This document shows positions 33,386-43,602 of a stretch of DNA of 64,000 bases, piece after piece; position 1 is the stretch's first letter; the number at the start of each line of letters is the position of its first letter. Position numbers and translations under genes: made by a program. The notes beneath the pieces are model-generated. The model saw only the letters and a program-made list of their open reading frames with translations, was not told where the DNA came from and made no database searches. This stretch comes from Wolfiporia cocos. Its lineage: Eukaryota > Basidiomycota > Agaricomycetes > Polyporales > Phaeolaceae. The stretch lies in the NCBI GenBank assembly GCA_029448655.1, contig JACCLO010000002.1:2232001-2296000 (forward strand), in the 5' to 3' direction.

Positions 33386-34006
33386 CTACAAATGCGAGTC
33401 GAAGAGCTCCATCATTGTTCGAATGCCGTATGCGAACCCCTCGCCACCTTCAAATTCCAGAACGTCATCTCCGAGGAAGAGGCTTTCATAGTGCGTCGCT
33501 GCATCGCAGGCTTTGCGGGTGTCCTCGTATGCTTTCCGAACGCTGCACAGCGACTGGTACAAGCCCTCATCATCAGTCGGTCCCTCTTCAGCGTACGGCG
33601 AGAGCAGATGACCCTCCGCCGGCAGCCCAATATTGCTATCACGCTGCGCAAGTGTGGAGGGACCTAGAACAGGTCGTCAGGTCATGCCTTGCTGACAAAC
33701 GGAGACTTTACTGAAAGTGAAGCTGCTCAATTTGTCCTCTCGTTTGATGAAATCTGCCGCCTCCCCCTTCCCAAGTGCAGCTGCTTGTTGCAATCGATCT
33801 GCTCGCTCGGCGTACATTTGATTCTGCGCCCTCTCCTTCGGATTGCGAGCTTCATGAGCTTTACGGGATGAATTGCCAGGGCGATCGGCGCGAGGTAAGG
33901 GTATAGCGATGCGAGGGGTGGTACTGCGCCCGCGCGTCACTTCATGTTTGTCTTGTCTCAATAGCGAGGAGACGACGGAAGTGAGGGAGGACCACGGTAT
34001 GGACAT
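33386..34006 (-). CDS. Uncharacterised 190-residue protein
   Basis: I do not recognise this protein. Two exons, 33712-34006 and 33386-33663, joined by a 48-nt intron with a GTAAAG donor and a TTCTAG acceptor, give a clean 190-codon frame. The N-terminal half is basic (TRGRSTTPRIAIPLPRAD, then a charged helix around HEARNPKERAQNQMYAERAD). The C-terminal half is acidic and ends in GYIRTMMELF-type sequence (FAYGIRTMMELFDSHL). No signal peptide or membrane span. The clean frame over both exons, good codon composition and consensus splice sites support a real gene. The helix-forming charged segment could bind another protein. It is transcribed in the same direction as the CSL gene, about 300 bp upstream of it. 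Confidence 0.7.
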
Positions 34007-34688
34007 GCTGATAGCTGCGTTGCTTGGCTATGTAGAACGCAGGATGTGCTATTATACATTGCGGAAAGGGATGGCTCCGGGCTGGCCAGCGTGCGGGTCG
34101 ATTGGCGGACTTGTCGTTCCTCTCAATTGAGCGCGGCGCATTGCGGCAGGATCGAGGCTCGGCCCAGTGGTGGCTGGTACGTACGTAGGTCGTATGGCCT
34201 CGGGTCGAGGCAGATGCTCCTCTTTAGGCATGAATTGACATCCATCCAACGCGTTCGAGATATATGTCTAACCGAGCTCTAGACTGTCTAGCGAAGCGTC
34301 GATGGTTCAGACTACTAGGACATTACAGACCTATCGTAGACTCTAACCCTACTCGCTGACACCCTCCAGCCGCGGCAGCATTGGGAGCGCGAGGCGTAAA
34401 TTATGTCCGGATGACTACCGAGTTGAGTGCTATAAGTGCAGACAGACATGGGAAGATGGGTGAAGAACAGAATGTAGAATACTAGTCCAGAAAGATGTAA
34501 CAGCGTCCAAATGATCCGTAAATACTAGAGAACGACAACATAGTCCGGCGCGGTAGAGCGTGGGAGCCCACCCGCATGCTAATGTACAAGATCGTGGTCG
34601 AGGTCAAGAGAGAGCCGATCTCTGGGGTCGTGATGAGTGGCGGTCATGATGGTGGCGGACGGCGTAATCGTCCAGACTGACTGCGCAT
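34007..34688. other. Intergenic: promoter of 190-residue protein and 3' end of DUF4203 gene
   Basis: About 680 bp without recognisable coding sequence, between tandem minus-strand genes. The short frames present are not conserved families as far as I can tell. Confidence 0.35.
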
Positions 34689-37544
34689 TCAGCTGGGCGA
34701 GTCTCGCGGCATGCCCCGCCTGTCTCTTGCGTTCGCCGGACGATCCTGCGTCTCAGGGAATGGCACGGCGGATTGCCGCTTCGCCCTCGAGCCCTGCTGC
34801 CCGTCCGCGAGTCCAGCGTCCTGCTGTTGCTTCTGCCAGTCCTCGACCTTCATCTTCGACATCCGCTTCGAGGACGAAGCACCCGCGCCGGGCACCGCAG
34901 CGAGCACGTCCGCGCTCAGCGGCCGGCTCCCGCCCTGCTCGAGCGTGCGTGACTTGCGCTTCGAGTCCCCGTGCTCCGCCTTGTGCTTCGCGGTCTCTTT
35001 GCTGCTATACACGGCCGCTTTCTCAGCCTGCCGCTTCGCCACCTCCGCCTTTTCGCGCGCCTTGGCCCGCTCCCACCGTGCCTTTGCTTCTTGCAGCTCG
35101 GCCTGCTCCTTCTCGGCGCGCGTTACCGGTTCTTGTAGCTGCTTAATCTTCTCGCGGTGCCGCTCGGCGAGTTCTTCGAACGTCCGCGTTGGGTTCGTCC
35201 ACGGCGTAGCGACTGCTTCAGGCTGAGGCGTGGGAGATGTAGTCGCCCTCCGAGGAGGGAGTATGGTGACGGGAACCCCGCCCTGAGACTGGGACCGATT
35301 ATGTTGAAGGCCTGTCCGCACGACTGCGGGTTCGTCGCTTCCAGAGGATGAAGTTTTCTGCGGCGCAGGGAAAGCGAAGTGATCCCTGGGAGCAGGGGCA
35401 GCGAAGTAATCCCTGGGAGCAGAAGGCGTCGTAGGAGGCATTTCCGGGGTGAGGTGGCTCATCGACAATGCACTCTCGCGGCGCTGGCGCTGCAGCAGTG
35501 CCTCCTCTACAGCAGGTGACACCGGTATACGCGGTGTTGGTGCGATAGGCGTGGTCGGAATAGGAGGCGTAACGCCTGAAGGCGGTTGCAAGAGCTTGCG
35601 ATCGCGGACGTACGAATCCCAGTCATCGTCACGGAGCGGCGCGCTAGTGGGTCTGCCGATACTCCCCCCGCCTTCGGCATAAGACAGGTTCGACATCTCC
35701 ATCGATTGAATGCGAGCACGGGGGTCCGCTTGCCTGGGCGGTCGCAGGTGTTGAGGAGCTGCGGGGCTGAGGGTATCGAGATCATAGCTAAGTGTCCGTC
35801 TAGACGTGAAGGAAGGATGACGAGAGTTGGAGGAGCTGGACGGGTCCGGTGTATCAGTTTTGAGTACTTCGATAGACTTCCGGAGCGTCTGGATCTCGGC
35901 AAGTAGCTCCTGCTTACGCTTGAGATCTTCCAGTTCAGCCGCAGTCGGTGCCTTCTTCTTTCCTTTCGGTACCTTGCTATCGTCAGGGTCAGCAATATAG
36001 TCCTGGGGCACATCCTGCTCGATGTCGGTTCCCAAATCGAGCACGGGAAGAACTCCAGGCGACTGCAGCCCTCTACTGACCGAGCGATTAATCTCGTCAG
36101 CAGGAGGAGGTGCAGCAAGGAAGTCGGAGACACCAGACTGGTAGCGCTGGCGAGGCGTGTCCACTAGCGTATGTCCAGATGCTCGACGATGCTCAGGCGA
36201 CGGAGTAGACCTATCGTCGCCATCCTTGAGCAGATAGGCTTGAGACAATCCACTTCCCGAGCGGCCATCTTTCGAAAAGGTGGGATGTTCACGGTCCCAT
36301 TCCGCCTTTTCCCGATCCAGATCATTGAATCTTAAGGCAGCCCGAGCTTCTGCCTCCTCGTTGCGCCGCTTGGATTCCGCTTTAATATCCTTCAACTTCT
36401 CCTGGAGTACCTTCAACACCTGGAACTGAACGGCGATGCCCATCAGCGATACAGCACCAATGAGACCGAGTTCGATTTCCATTGTCTGCGAAATGGGGAA
36501 TTTGATGTCGTTGTTCGTGAACTTCGGGAACAGGTCCGTGAATCCCAGATTCCACATGTAGAACTGATGGATGCCAACTTTAGCACTGTCACGTAAGTAG
36601 GGGGATTGGTAATGAAGCGGACCTCTTTTAGACCGCCAGTCGTGAAGCAATCAATTCCCAGAATTATAGCAGTAGCGCCCACGAACGATGTGGAGAGTAG
36701 CAGAATCTGGTAGTGGATCTTGGGAAGGGTACATAGCACAAAGCCCACCGCAGCAAGGCCTAGTGGTATCCCGCGTCAATTGTGAAACATGCTTCAAGAA
36801 CTACGTTCAGGACATCCACTCACAGATGTAGAGGATCCACCGAAAACCGATCGGGGAAATAAGCCCGCCGGCTCTGAAACATTGCACCCACATGGCAACT
36901 ACAAAGCCTCCCCAAGCACCGACAAAATACTTGGTAGCTTGCCAGAAGAATATGGCAATTCCACCACCGGCGATACCTGCCACTCCGCACGCGAGTACGA
37001 AGAGACCGCGGACGGTCTTGTCCGGCGGGTTCACCGCTTGCAATATCCCAAACTTGACGATGAGGACAAAGCAGACGAGCGCGAACGTGTACACGCCAAT
37101 GAGGAAGAAGGAGGTCCAACGATTCTTATGCCCGAGGAACGCGCTAGGCAGGCCCGTCAATATGAGCAATGCTCCGAGCACTCCAAACGCGGGGTCGATC
37201 TTGGTATCCAATGCAATTGGTGTCACCGAGGCTGAGGCCGTACTGCTGCTCGTGGACGACACACTCGTGGACGCATTTGCGGTCACCGTCACATTATACA
37301 CGCTAGTGATGACAGTGGATACAGGCACGCTCTGCCCGCCGGATTGGATAGTCGTCGATGTCGTGACATAGCTCGTGGTCAAGGAAAGGGAGGTGGATGC
37401 TGCGGTCGTGGACGACGCCGCAGACGAAGACCTGCGAGCCGAGGCGGAGGCTGTAGACGATTGGGCGGAGACAGCGCTAAGGAGATAGACCAGCGCGAGC
37501 AGGCACGGCCAGAACATCGAGGACCGGCGAGCGCGTGCCACCAT
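34689..37544 (-). CDS. Multi-pass membrane protein with DUF4203 (TM7S3/TM198-like) domain
   Basis: Integral membrane protein of unknown function. Three exons on the minus strand, 36824-37544, 36623-36759 and 34689-36563, encode 910 residues. A signal peptide (SMFWPCLLALVYLLSAVSAQ) is followed by a Ser/Thr-rich extracellular segment of about 100 residues, then seven to eight membrane spans including AFGVLGALLILTGLPSAFL, WTSFFLIGVYTFALVCFVL and LFVLACGVAGIAGGGIAIFF, which match the DUF4203 pattern. After span MEIELGLIGAVSLMGIAVQF comes a cytosolic tail of roughly 570 residues: a charged coiled coil (LQEKLKDIKAESKRRNEEAE), a long Pro/Ser-rich low-complexity region with an imperfect repeat PRDYFAAPAPRDHFAFPAP, and a final Ala/Lys/Glu-rich helix. 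Transport or sensing are both possible; none is supported. Confidence 0.85.
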
Positions 37545-38028
37545 GATGAGGTCGGGCGAAAAGAGGGGAGGGAGGGAGACGGTTAGTGGAGGTACAGAGG
37601 GAACATGGTAGGTCGCAGCTGTTGCCAGCCGTGGGCTTTCTCCTCCGTGAGGGCGGCGGCTGGACGCTTCCACGTGCACCACCGCGCTTCTAATCTCTAG
37701 ACTGCATCACCTTGCAATTGATTTCCTCCGACCGTTGTCGCGCAACACTCCGAACAAACGGAGTAAAGGGCAGATCAACTAGTATCTGTTGTACAATACA
37801 CCGAAAGTGCCATACATTAGGTAGATTGTCTCCTCGCGCCTAACGCCGCGCCGCGCGGGTGCCACAACCACCCGCGCACACGTTCCGCGAACCGAACCAC
37901 CTGTTTCCCCGCATTGCGCACCATTCTTGCGAGGTATTTGCGGGACTAAAGCGCCTTCCCACAATCATAGTGCACCACTCCCGCCAGAAGCACCAGCTTC
38001 CTTCGATGAAAAACCTATCTGCGGTGCG
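37545..38028. other. Intergenic: DUF4203 gene promoter and helicase 3' end
   Basis: About 480 bp between tandem minus-strand genes. No element recognised. Confidence 0.35.
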
Positions 38029-40040
38029 TCATGGGAAGAGCTTGAGTTTTGATGGCAGGGTTCCAAGTGCGCTGAACAGTTTCTTGATCTTGGTCGAGTC
38101 ATTTTGATGTACAAGCTTGCCCTTTGCGTTCATGACATGACGCGGTGCTTCAGCGAAGAGCACGACCTTCCCGCTGCGACCAAAGCGACCGACACGCCCT
38201 GCCGCGTGCAAATACGTGTCGACTGGCTTGTCATCCAGAATGTTGTACAAGAAAACGTGTGTCAGGTCCGGCAGGTCGAGCCCGCGCATGCCAGCGAGCG
38301 TGGCGACAAGCAGAGTGGGATTGTCTACTGCTGTACCATCGGCTTCAGCCTTCAAATGCGAGTCTACCTTGAAAACATCCAGAGTTTGTGCGTTCACCCC
38401 AAGACTGCGCAATTCGTGCAAGGCCGCCAATACGGGCGTCTCTGCATGCACTATCAAGAGAGCGAGGCGGGGTACATCTCGAGCAAAGGTTTCCGCAATG
38501 GCTTCAAGAATACTTGAGTGAATGGCGGGCGGGTTTACCCTACCCTTCCCTGGCTTGGTGACTGCTGTGAGGGCCGTAAGCACATACCATTGAATCATTT
38601 GCAGCAGTAGATGTACCTGGCACGTCTGACGGGTCAACTTGAACGGCTAAAACCTTGGAACCCGTAGAAGCGTCCACGATGTCTTTAGATGCGAAGGTTT
38701 CCATGGAAGTTGAGGGGTGAGACGATGTAGGTGTTGCGAGAGATCTGACGTATTCTGGGGGCTGAAGCATTTCCGCTTCTTCGCCATCCTCACTGTTCGG
38801 TAGATTGCGGGCATCAGCATAGTTGACGATCTCCCCATCTCGAGATACAATCAAGACATGGTGGCGAATGCTAGTACCCCCAAGCGATAGGGACGCTCGA
38901 TTTTCCACAGTAGGCTTCATGTCACTGTCCTTAATATCGTGCCCATTGATGCGCACAAGCCTTCCTGGCTCCCATTTGAACCACCCAGAGCCAAAAAGCT
39001 GGTTTTTCAGTGCAACACGGAACGTCGCGCTGGCTAAGATTAACTGTGGACGACCAAAGCCGAACTGGCCATTCGTCGGAGTGAAGTGCTTTTCCACCTT
39101 GGCCCGTTGCTTCCCGCTGAGGGGAAGATACTTGGGGTTGTAGACAGAATCCAGAATTTGGCGAGCAGGCGATGGGTGCTTGCGTATCATCCGCTCCAAT
39201 TTCAATTTGTCGTACTTGTCACCGTTCCGCGGGACCGTCTCGATGAGGTAATCGCATTCGTCCACGAATATAGCGGAAAGGCTATGGAGTGGGATAGCGT
39301 GGGGGTCTTCGTGCAAAACTTCCAATAGTGCTTGCGGTGTGCCGATGAGAATATGTGGAGGGTGTTCGCGGAGAGAGGAGATCTGATCCGAGAGGGAGGA
39401 ATCGGCCGCGTTACGGATGACGACTTGTGCGATTGACTCTATGGGCGACCCGTCGGATCCATGTGCATGGATGCTCTTGACCCAATGCATATATTGATAC
39501 GCCAGATCACGATGCGGGACAATCACAAGCGAGGTTATGCTGCCTGAATGACTTCGCGCAGCACCCCCTGGGCCTCCGCTATGCCCGCGTAGTGATGGCT
39601 TCTTCCGCCTCTTATTCCAAAGAGCCAGGAGAACGCCTATGGATCTAACGCGAATGAGATGAGAACCACTAGAAGGTGATCAACTACACATACTTTCCGG
39701 TCCCAGTGTGATCCTTCAAATACACATCTTTGCTTTCCCCGATCGCTTCAATCAGCTGCCACTGAACATACGTCGGGAATTCGATGTATGGAAAAGCTTT
39801 CTCGAGTGCTTGCGCGAGCGACTTCTCTAGCCCAGCTTGCTCAAATGTGATATTGCCGTCCGCGCCCTTATACCCTTTCGGAGGGTAATATTGTACGGGC
39901 CGACCTTGACTATCCAACTGAACTTGGGTGGACAAATACCGACAGCCGTGGCGAAGACATGCCGGCGAGGAGATGGGTCGGTGAGAAGGCGGAAAGCGAA
40001 GTGTACCAGGCCAGGCTGATGTCCGCCGGAGAGCCTGCAT
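38029..40040 (-). CDS. MRH4: Mitochondrial DEAD-box-like RNA helicase (Mrh4-like)
   Basis: Probable mitochondrial RNA helicase; yeast Mrh4 acts in assembly of the large mitoribosomal subunit. Three exons on the minus strand, 39694-40040, 38588-39644 and 38029-38544, encode 639 residues. The N-terminus (MQALRRTSAWPGTLRFPPSH and following Arg/Ser-rich sequence) is a good presequence. Helicase motifs: Q-motif area FPTYVQWQLI, motif I DHTGTGKS, Ia VPHRD, GTPQAL, motif II VDECDYL, motif III SAT, and in the C-terminal lobe LLVATLAGMRGLDLPDLTHV and HAAGRVGRFGRSGKV. Motif II reads DECD rather than DEAD, and motif VI is HAAGRVGRFG in place of HRxGRxGR. The second intron, 43 nt with an AAG acceptor, is the least certain junction. 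Name rests on overall architecture. Confidence 0.75.
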
Positions 40041-40423
40041 GAAGGTATGCCACAACTACGCGCGATCGGCAAGCTAAAACTAAAATCGGTACCCCGATCT
40101 GGTAGTCCATCAAATCGGCTAGGCCCACTCTTCTGGAAGTCATGATCATTGTCGTGGTAAGACAGCGTTGCGGGTTCAACAATAGTTATGGCTAGTGCTA
40201 TGGTAGAGAGAAATGTGGGAGGAATGCAGGTAGATGCCGATGATAGAGTGAATTAGTAGACTAGATGAGGATGGAGCAGGAGAGAGCAAGAGACGTTCAC
40301 TGCTATCTCGACATCGCATACACCTTACGAAGCATTCCCGTCCTCTTCATCAACGTATGACAAAGGGGCAGCAGCGCCATCACGGTGTCCCTCGGCTGCT
40401 CCATGGTCCATCCTCGGCAGTTC
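40041..40423. other. Intergenic: helicase promoter and sugar transporter 3' end
   Basis: About 380 bp between tandem minus-strand genes. No recognisable coding sequence or element. Confidence 0.35.
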
Positions 40424-43016
40424 CTATTCGTCTCCATCGTGAATGGGCTCGTAGCTTCCGCCATCGGTCCGGCCGAGTAGGCGACTGAGTACGCCCGGGC
40501 CTTGCGAGCCCCTCTTAGCCCTTGCGATGCCCGACCTACGGCTTTGAGATGATCGTCTGGATACAAGCGACGCTCGTTCTGATTCCTCGTCTTCTAAACG
40601 TTCCTCTAGTTCCTCTGCCAAGCGGGTCAGACCTCGCATTCATTACAGCAAGTGCGAGACCTACCTTCACCAAACACAGCGTCCATTTCTTCCAATGGAA
40701 CATTTCTTGTTTCGGGATAAACTAGCCACACATTAGCCCAAGTCGTATACCATGTTCAGTGAATCCACATACGGAAGTAGACTGAATGTCGGTGAGCATC
40801 AGCGTAGCGCAGTTTGAAGAGTAGGCCGGAACGCACCAACTACGAAGCTACACACGCAGAAAAATCCATGCATAGGGTATAGACGCCATTCTATGTGTTC
40901 TTGGAGGAATGGTGTAATCTCTCCAACAAGGAAGTTGAACGCCCAGTTTGTGGCAGTTGAGAGGGAAACGCCTTTAGCACGGATGGTGAGAGGCATGATT
41001 TCTGGTGGGCTAACATGGTGATCAGTCATAACACAGAGCTCATGACTTTCTCAGCTTACAAAAGCCACGGAATAGGACCCCAGCTGTGGAAGATCTCGCT
41101 ATTAAGCCCTCCAACATAATCGACAAACAAGATATTACCTATATCCGAATGCAGCATTAAAGACAATGACGCACACAACCACAGCACGTGGTGTCTCAGG
41201 GACGTCAATGTACATCCACCAGCCTGTGAGCCCTAGAGCAATTGCCATCTAATCCATGCGTGAGAACGAGTTGAGTCAATCACCGTGGTCTTCACTTACC
41301 ACCACAGCTCCTGATAGCAGGATTGGCCGTCTACCAAGCCTATCCACCAAATACCATCTATAGAGCTCACATCAATAAAAAGGACCCTATCTTCAACAGG
41401 AACTCACGGAGGCAGTGTACTCAAGATATAGATGATTGCGTTAATTCCAGTCATGAGAATTGCATCACGACCGATCCACCCGGCCTCTGCGAAAATCAGC
41501 GCCGGTGCTACACAACATCAATATCAACCAACCTTCAAAAACTCGAGCTTCCGATAAAGTTGTAAATCAGTGTGCTAAACATCTAACTCACTCTTGAAGC
41601 TTACGAGCATAGTAGGATATCACTAAATGGTCTGGATTAGACTCATTGGACTTGTGAATCCGTGAGATGATTACCATTTATTCCATTCTATTTCAAGTCA
41701 AAGCACCGAAATCAGACGTGGAGCACAGATCGGCATGACGCTGGCCTACCAGTTGAGCAAATGCTTGAGAAGACATGGCAAGCAATACTCGACGCTTGTA
41801 TTTCTTCCACATCACAGCATAGGAGCGTGCTTCTCCACTCTCGCGCTATTTCTAGTCAGCATTGGATTTCAAAGTCACAAACATAGCTCCGAACCTCAGA
41901 CATTACTCTCTCTTTGATTTCTTGGAATTCGGCATTCGCTATCTCGTCATTTGGATTGCCGCCGTGAAGATCGACAAGTACCTGCAACCCCTCAGCATCT
42001 TTATCCGTATCAATCAACCACCTGTTTCCGTCCACCAGTGCGTTCAGTGGGCAGATGGCACATCAAATACATCGATAATTACCTGGGGCTTTCTGGCATG
42101 GTAAGTGAGCCGATTCCGAGTATAGCCCCTATAAGGCATTGGATGAACAATGGGATTCTCCACGAGAGATCAGAGTCGAGGAAGGAGCAGAAGTAGTCGA
42201 TCCACTGTGGCGTTATTGTCAAAACAATCCAGCGTACGAACACGACGTTCATTCTCACCACAGAGGAAGCATAGCCGAAGATGTTCCCGGTGAATTCCAT
42301 GCACGCTAGCGCACCTCTCTGTCGATGGCGGTTCGTGGTCAGCGAATGCTGCGTAGAGAATACCAAACACGTACATGGTCTGGTGGGGATATTTCACTCT
42401 GGTATATAGGAACAATTGTTCTGGGATGTAACATGACGTGTTGGAAGCTCTCATAAACAACAGGGCGACACCAGACGTACGACAATAGTCCGACGCCAAA
42501 GCCGGCAATGATACGGCCAACAACCATAAACCAGAATCCCGGTGTGAAGGTCTGCACAGCACCCCCTACCGCAAAGACCACTGCACCGATAAACAGCGTC
42601 CCCCGCCGTCCAAGAAGATCTCCTACGCGACCAGCGGCAACGGAGGTTACTGCGAATCATGATTAGACTGGATTTTGGACCTTAGAAGACAATGTATACC
42701 GAAGGCCCCAATTTCAAGGACTGCGACCATCGTTCCGACTTCAATTGGGCCAGGATTATTGAAGAACTTCCGGAAGTGGGGTCCGGTGATAACGCCCGAC
42801 ATGACACTGGCAGCACAATTCAACTTTCAGCTTCATCGAATGGCGGAAATACCGACCCCTGATCATATCCAAACTATTGCAGACAGTCAGTCTCCGTATA
42901 CGTGACCATCAGATAGGACTCACCAAGAACACACCGAGACTAGCGAATACGGAGATGGCATAGAGTAGTGGCTGGCCGACTAGGCGGCGTCGTGAGCGGG
43001 AGGGTGCTGCCTCCAT
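40424..43016 (-). CDS. Major facilitator sugar transporter (hexose transporter-like)
   Basis: Twelve-span sugar porter of the plasma membrane. At least fifteen exons on the minus strand; the first ones are 42924-43016, 42857-42873, 42700-42806, 42481-42649, 42375-42420, 42259-42318 and 42083-42204. Signature motifs in order: FGYDQGVMSG with span 1, GRVGDLLGRRGTLFIGA between spans 2 and 3, GRIIAGFGVGLLS, PIYQSEISPPDHRGALACMEF, MPESPRWLIDTDKD at the end of span 6, NGINVISYYAP, VDRLGRRPILLSGA, GPIPWLFPPEIMPLTIRAKG and YPETRNVPLEEMD. The C-terminal tail is Ser/Arg-rich (RASLVSRRSSQSRRSG) and is probably phosphorylated. Exon 2 is only 17 nt. The substrate cannot be read from sequence. The later exon borders (below 42083) were followed by motif only. 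Confidence 0.9.
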
Positions 43017-43260
43017 GGTGCATCTGGTATACGGAGAGGCAAAGGACTGGGTGATGGCTGGAGGGAGCCAAGTGTCGATAGAGGAGAGGGCTGGGATGAA
43101 AGTACAGGTCGGTGAGCGAGCCGGCGCGTGTCGTGGAGAACGCCGGCCGTTGCGGACCAAGAGGTCTTATGACATCGTGATGACCCGCTTGCATCGCTCT
43201 CTCTTGCCGTACGCAGTGCACACCGTCCGCTCTCTGTACCACCTGCTGCCGCTCTCATCG
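43017..43260. promoter_or_regulatory. Divergent promoter between sugar transporter and Mim2-like gene
   Basis: About 244 bp between the two facing-away starts if the Mim2-like ATG is at 43261; an upstream in-frame ATG at 43180 would make it shorter. No TATA box stands out. Confidence 0.4.
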
Positions 43261-43574
43261 ATGCCAGGATCTGTCGCCTCTTTGGATACTGCCTCCTTGT
43301 CCTCTGACGGCTCATATGACTCCGACGAGGAGGAACGCATTGCCGAGGAGGAGTGGAGAGAGAGCATCCGCCAGCTGCAGCAGTTGTTCACATTCATCCT
43401 CATGCCAGTCCTCGGTCGCTGGCTGGGCAGGAGGTGGAGTTATTGGGGTCTGTATGCTCTATATCGACGACACCGCTGTTGCTCACAGACCTGACAGCGT
43501 ATGCACGCTATTTGAGATTGGGGTTGGGCAAGTCGTTCTTTCTCGGCGAACAGAGACAATTAGTTTCGTCATAA
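43261..43574 (+). CDS. MIM2: Mim2-like mitochondrial outer-membrane import protein
   Basis: Small single-span protein resembling fungal Mim2, a subunit of the MIM complex that inserts helical proteins into the mitochondrial outer membrane. Two exons, 43261-43447 and 43498-43574, give about 87 residues, close to yeast Mim2. The N-terminus is acidic and Ser-rich (SSDGSYDSDEEERIAEEEW); the conserved part is IRQLQQLFTFILMPVLGRWL, GRRWSYWAYARYLRLGLGKSF, with the span around LFTFILMPVLG. The splice gives the conserved YWAYARY junction. An in-frame ATG at 43180 would add 27 residues. Start choice follows the family's usual acidic N-terminus. It ends 28 bp from the end of the PPR gene. Confidence 0.7.
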
Positions 43575-43602
43575 GGACGTCCTACATGTGCTGTGCGTGG
43601 CT

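Noticed and set aside
34637..35226. Two plus-strand frames rich in Pro, Arg, Ala, Cys and Ser
   Set aside because: Antisense to the Ala/Lys/Glu-rich end of the DUF4203 protein; composition is what the reverse complement of that sequence gives.
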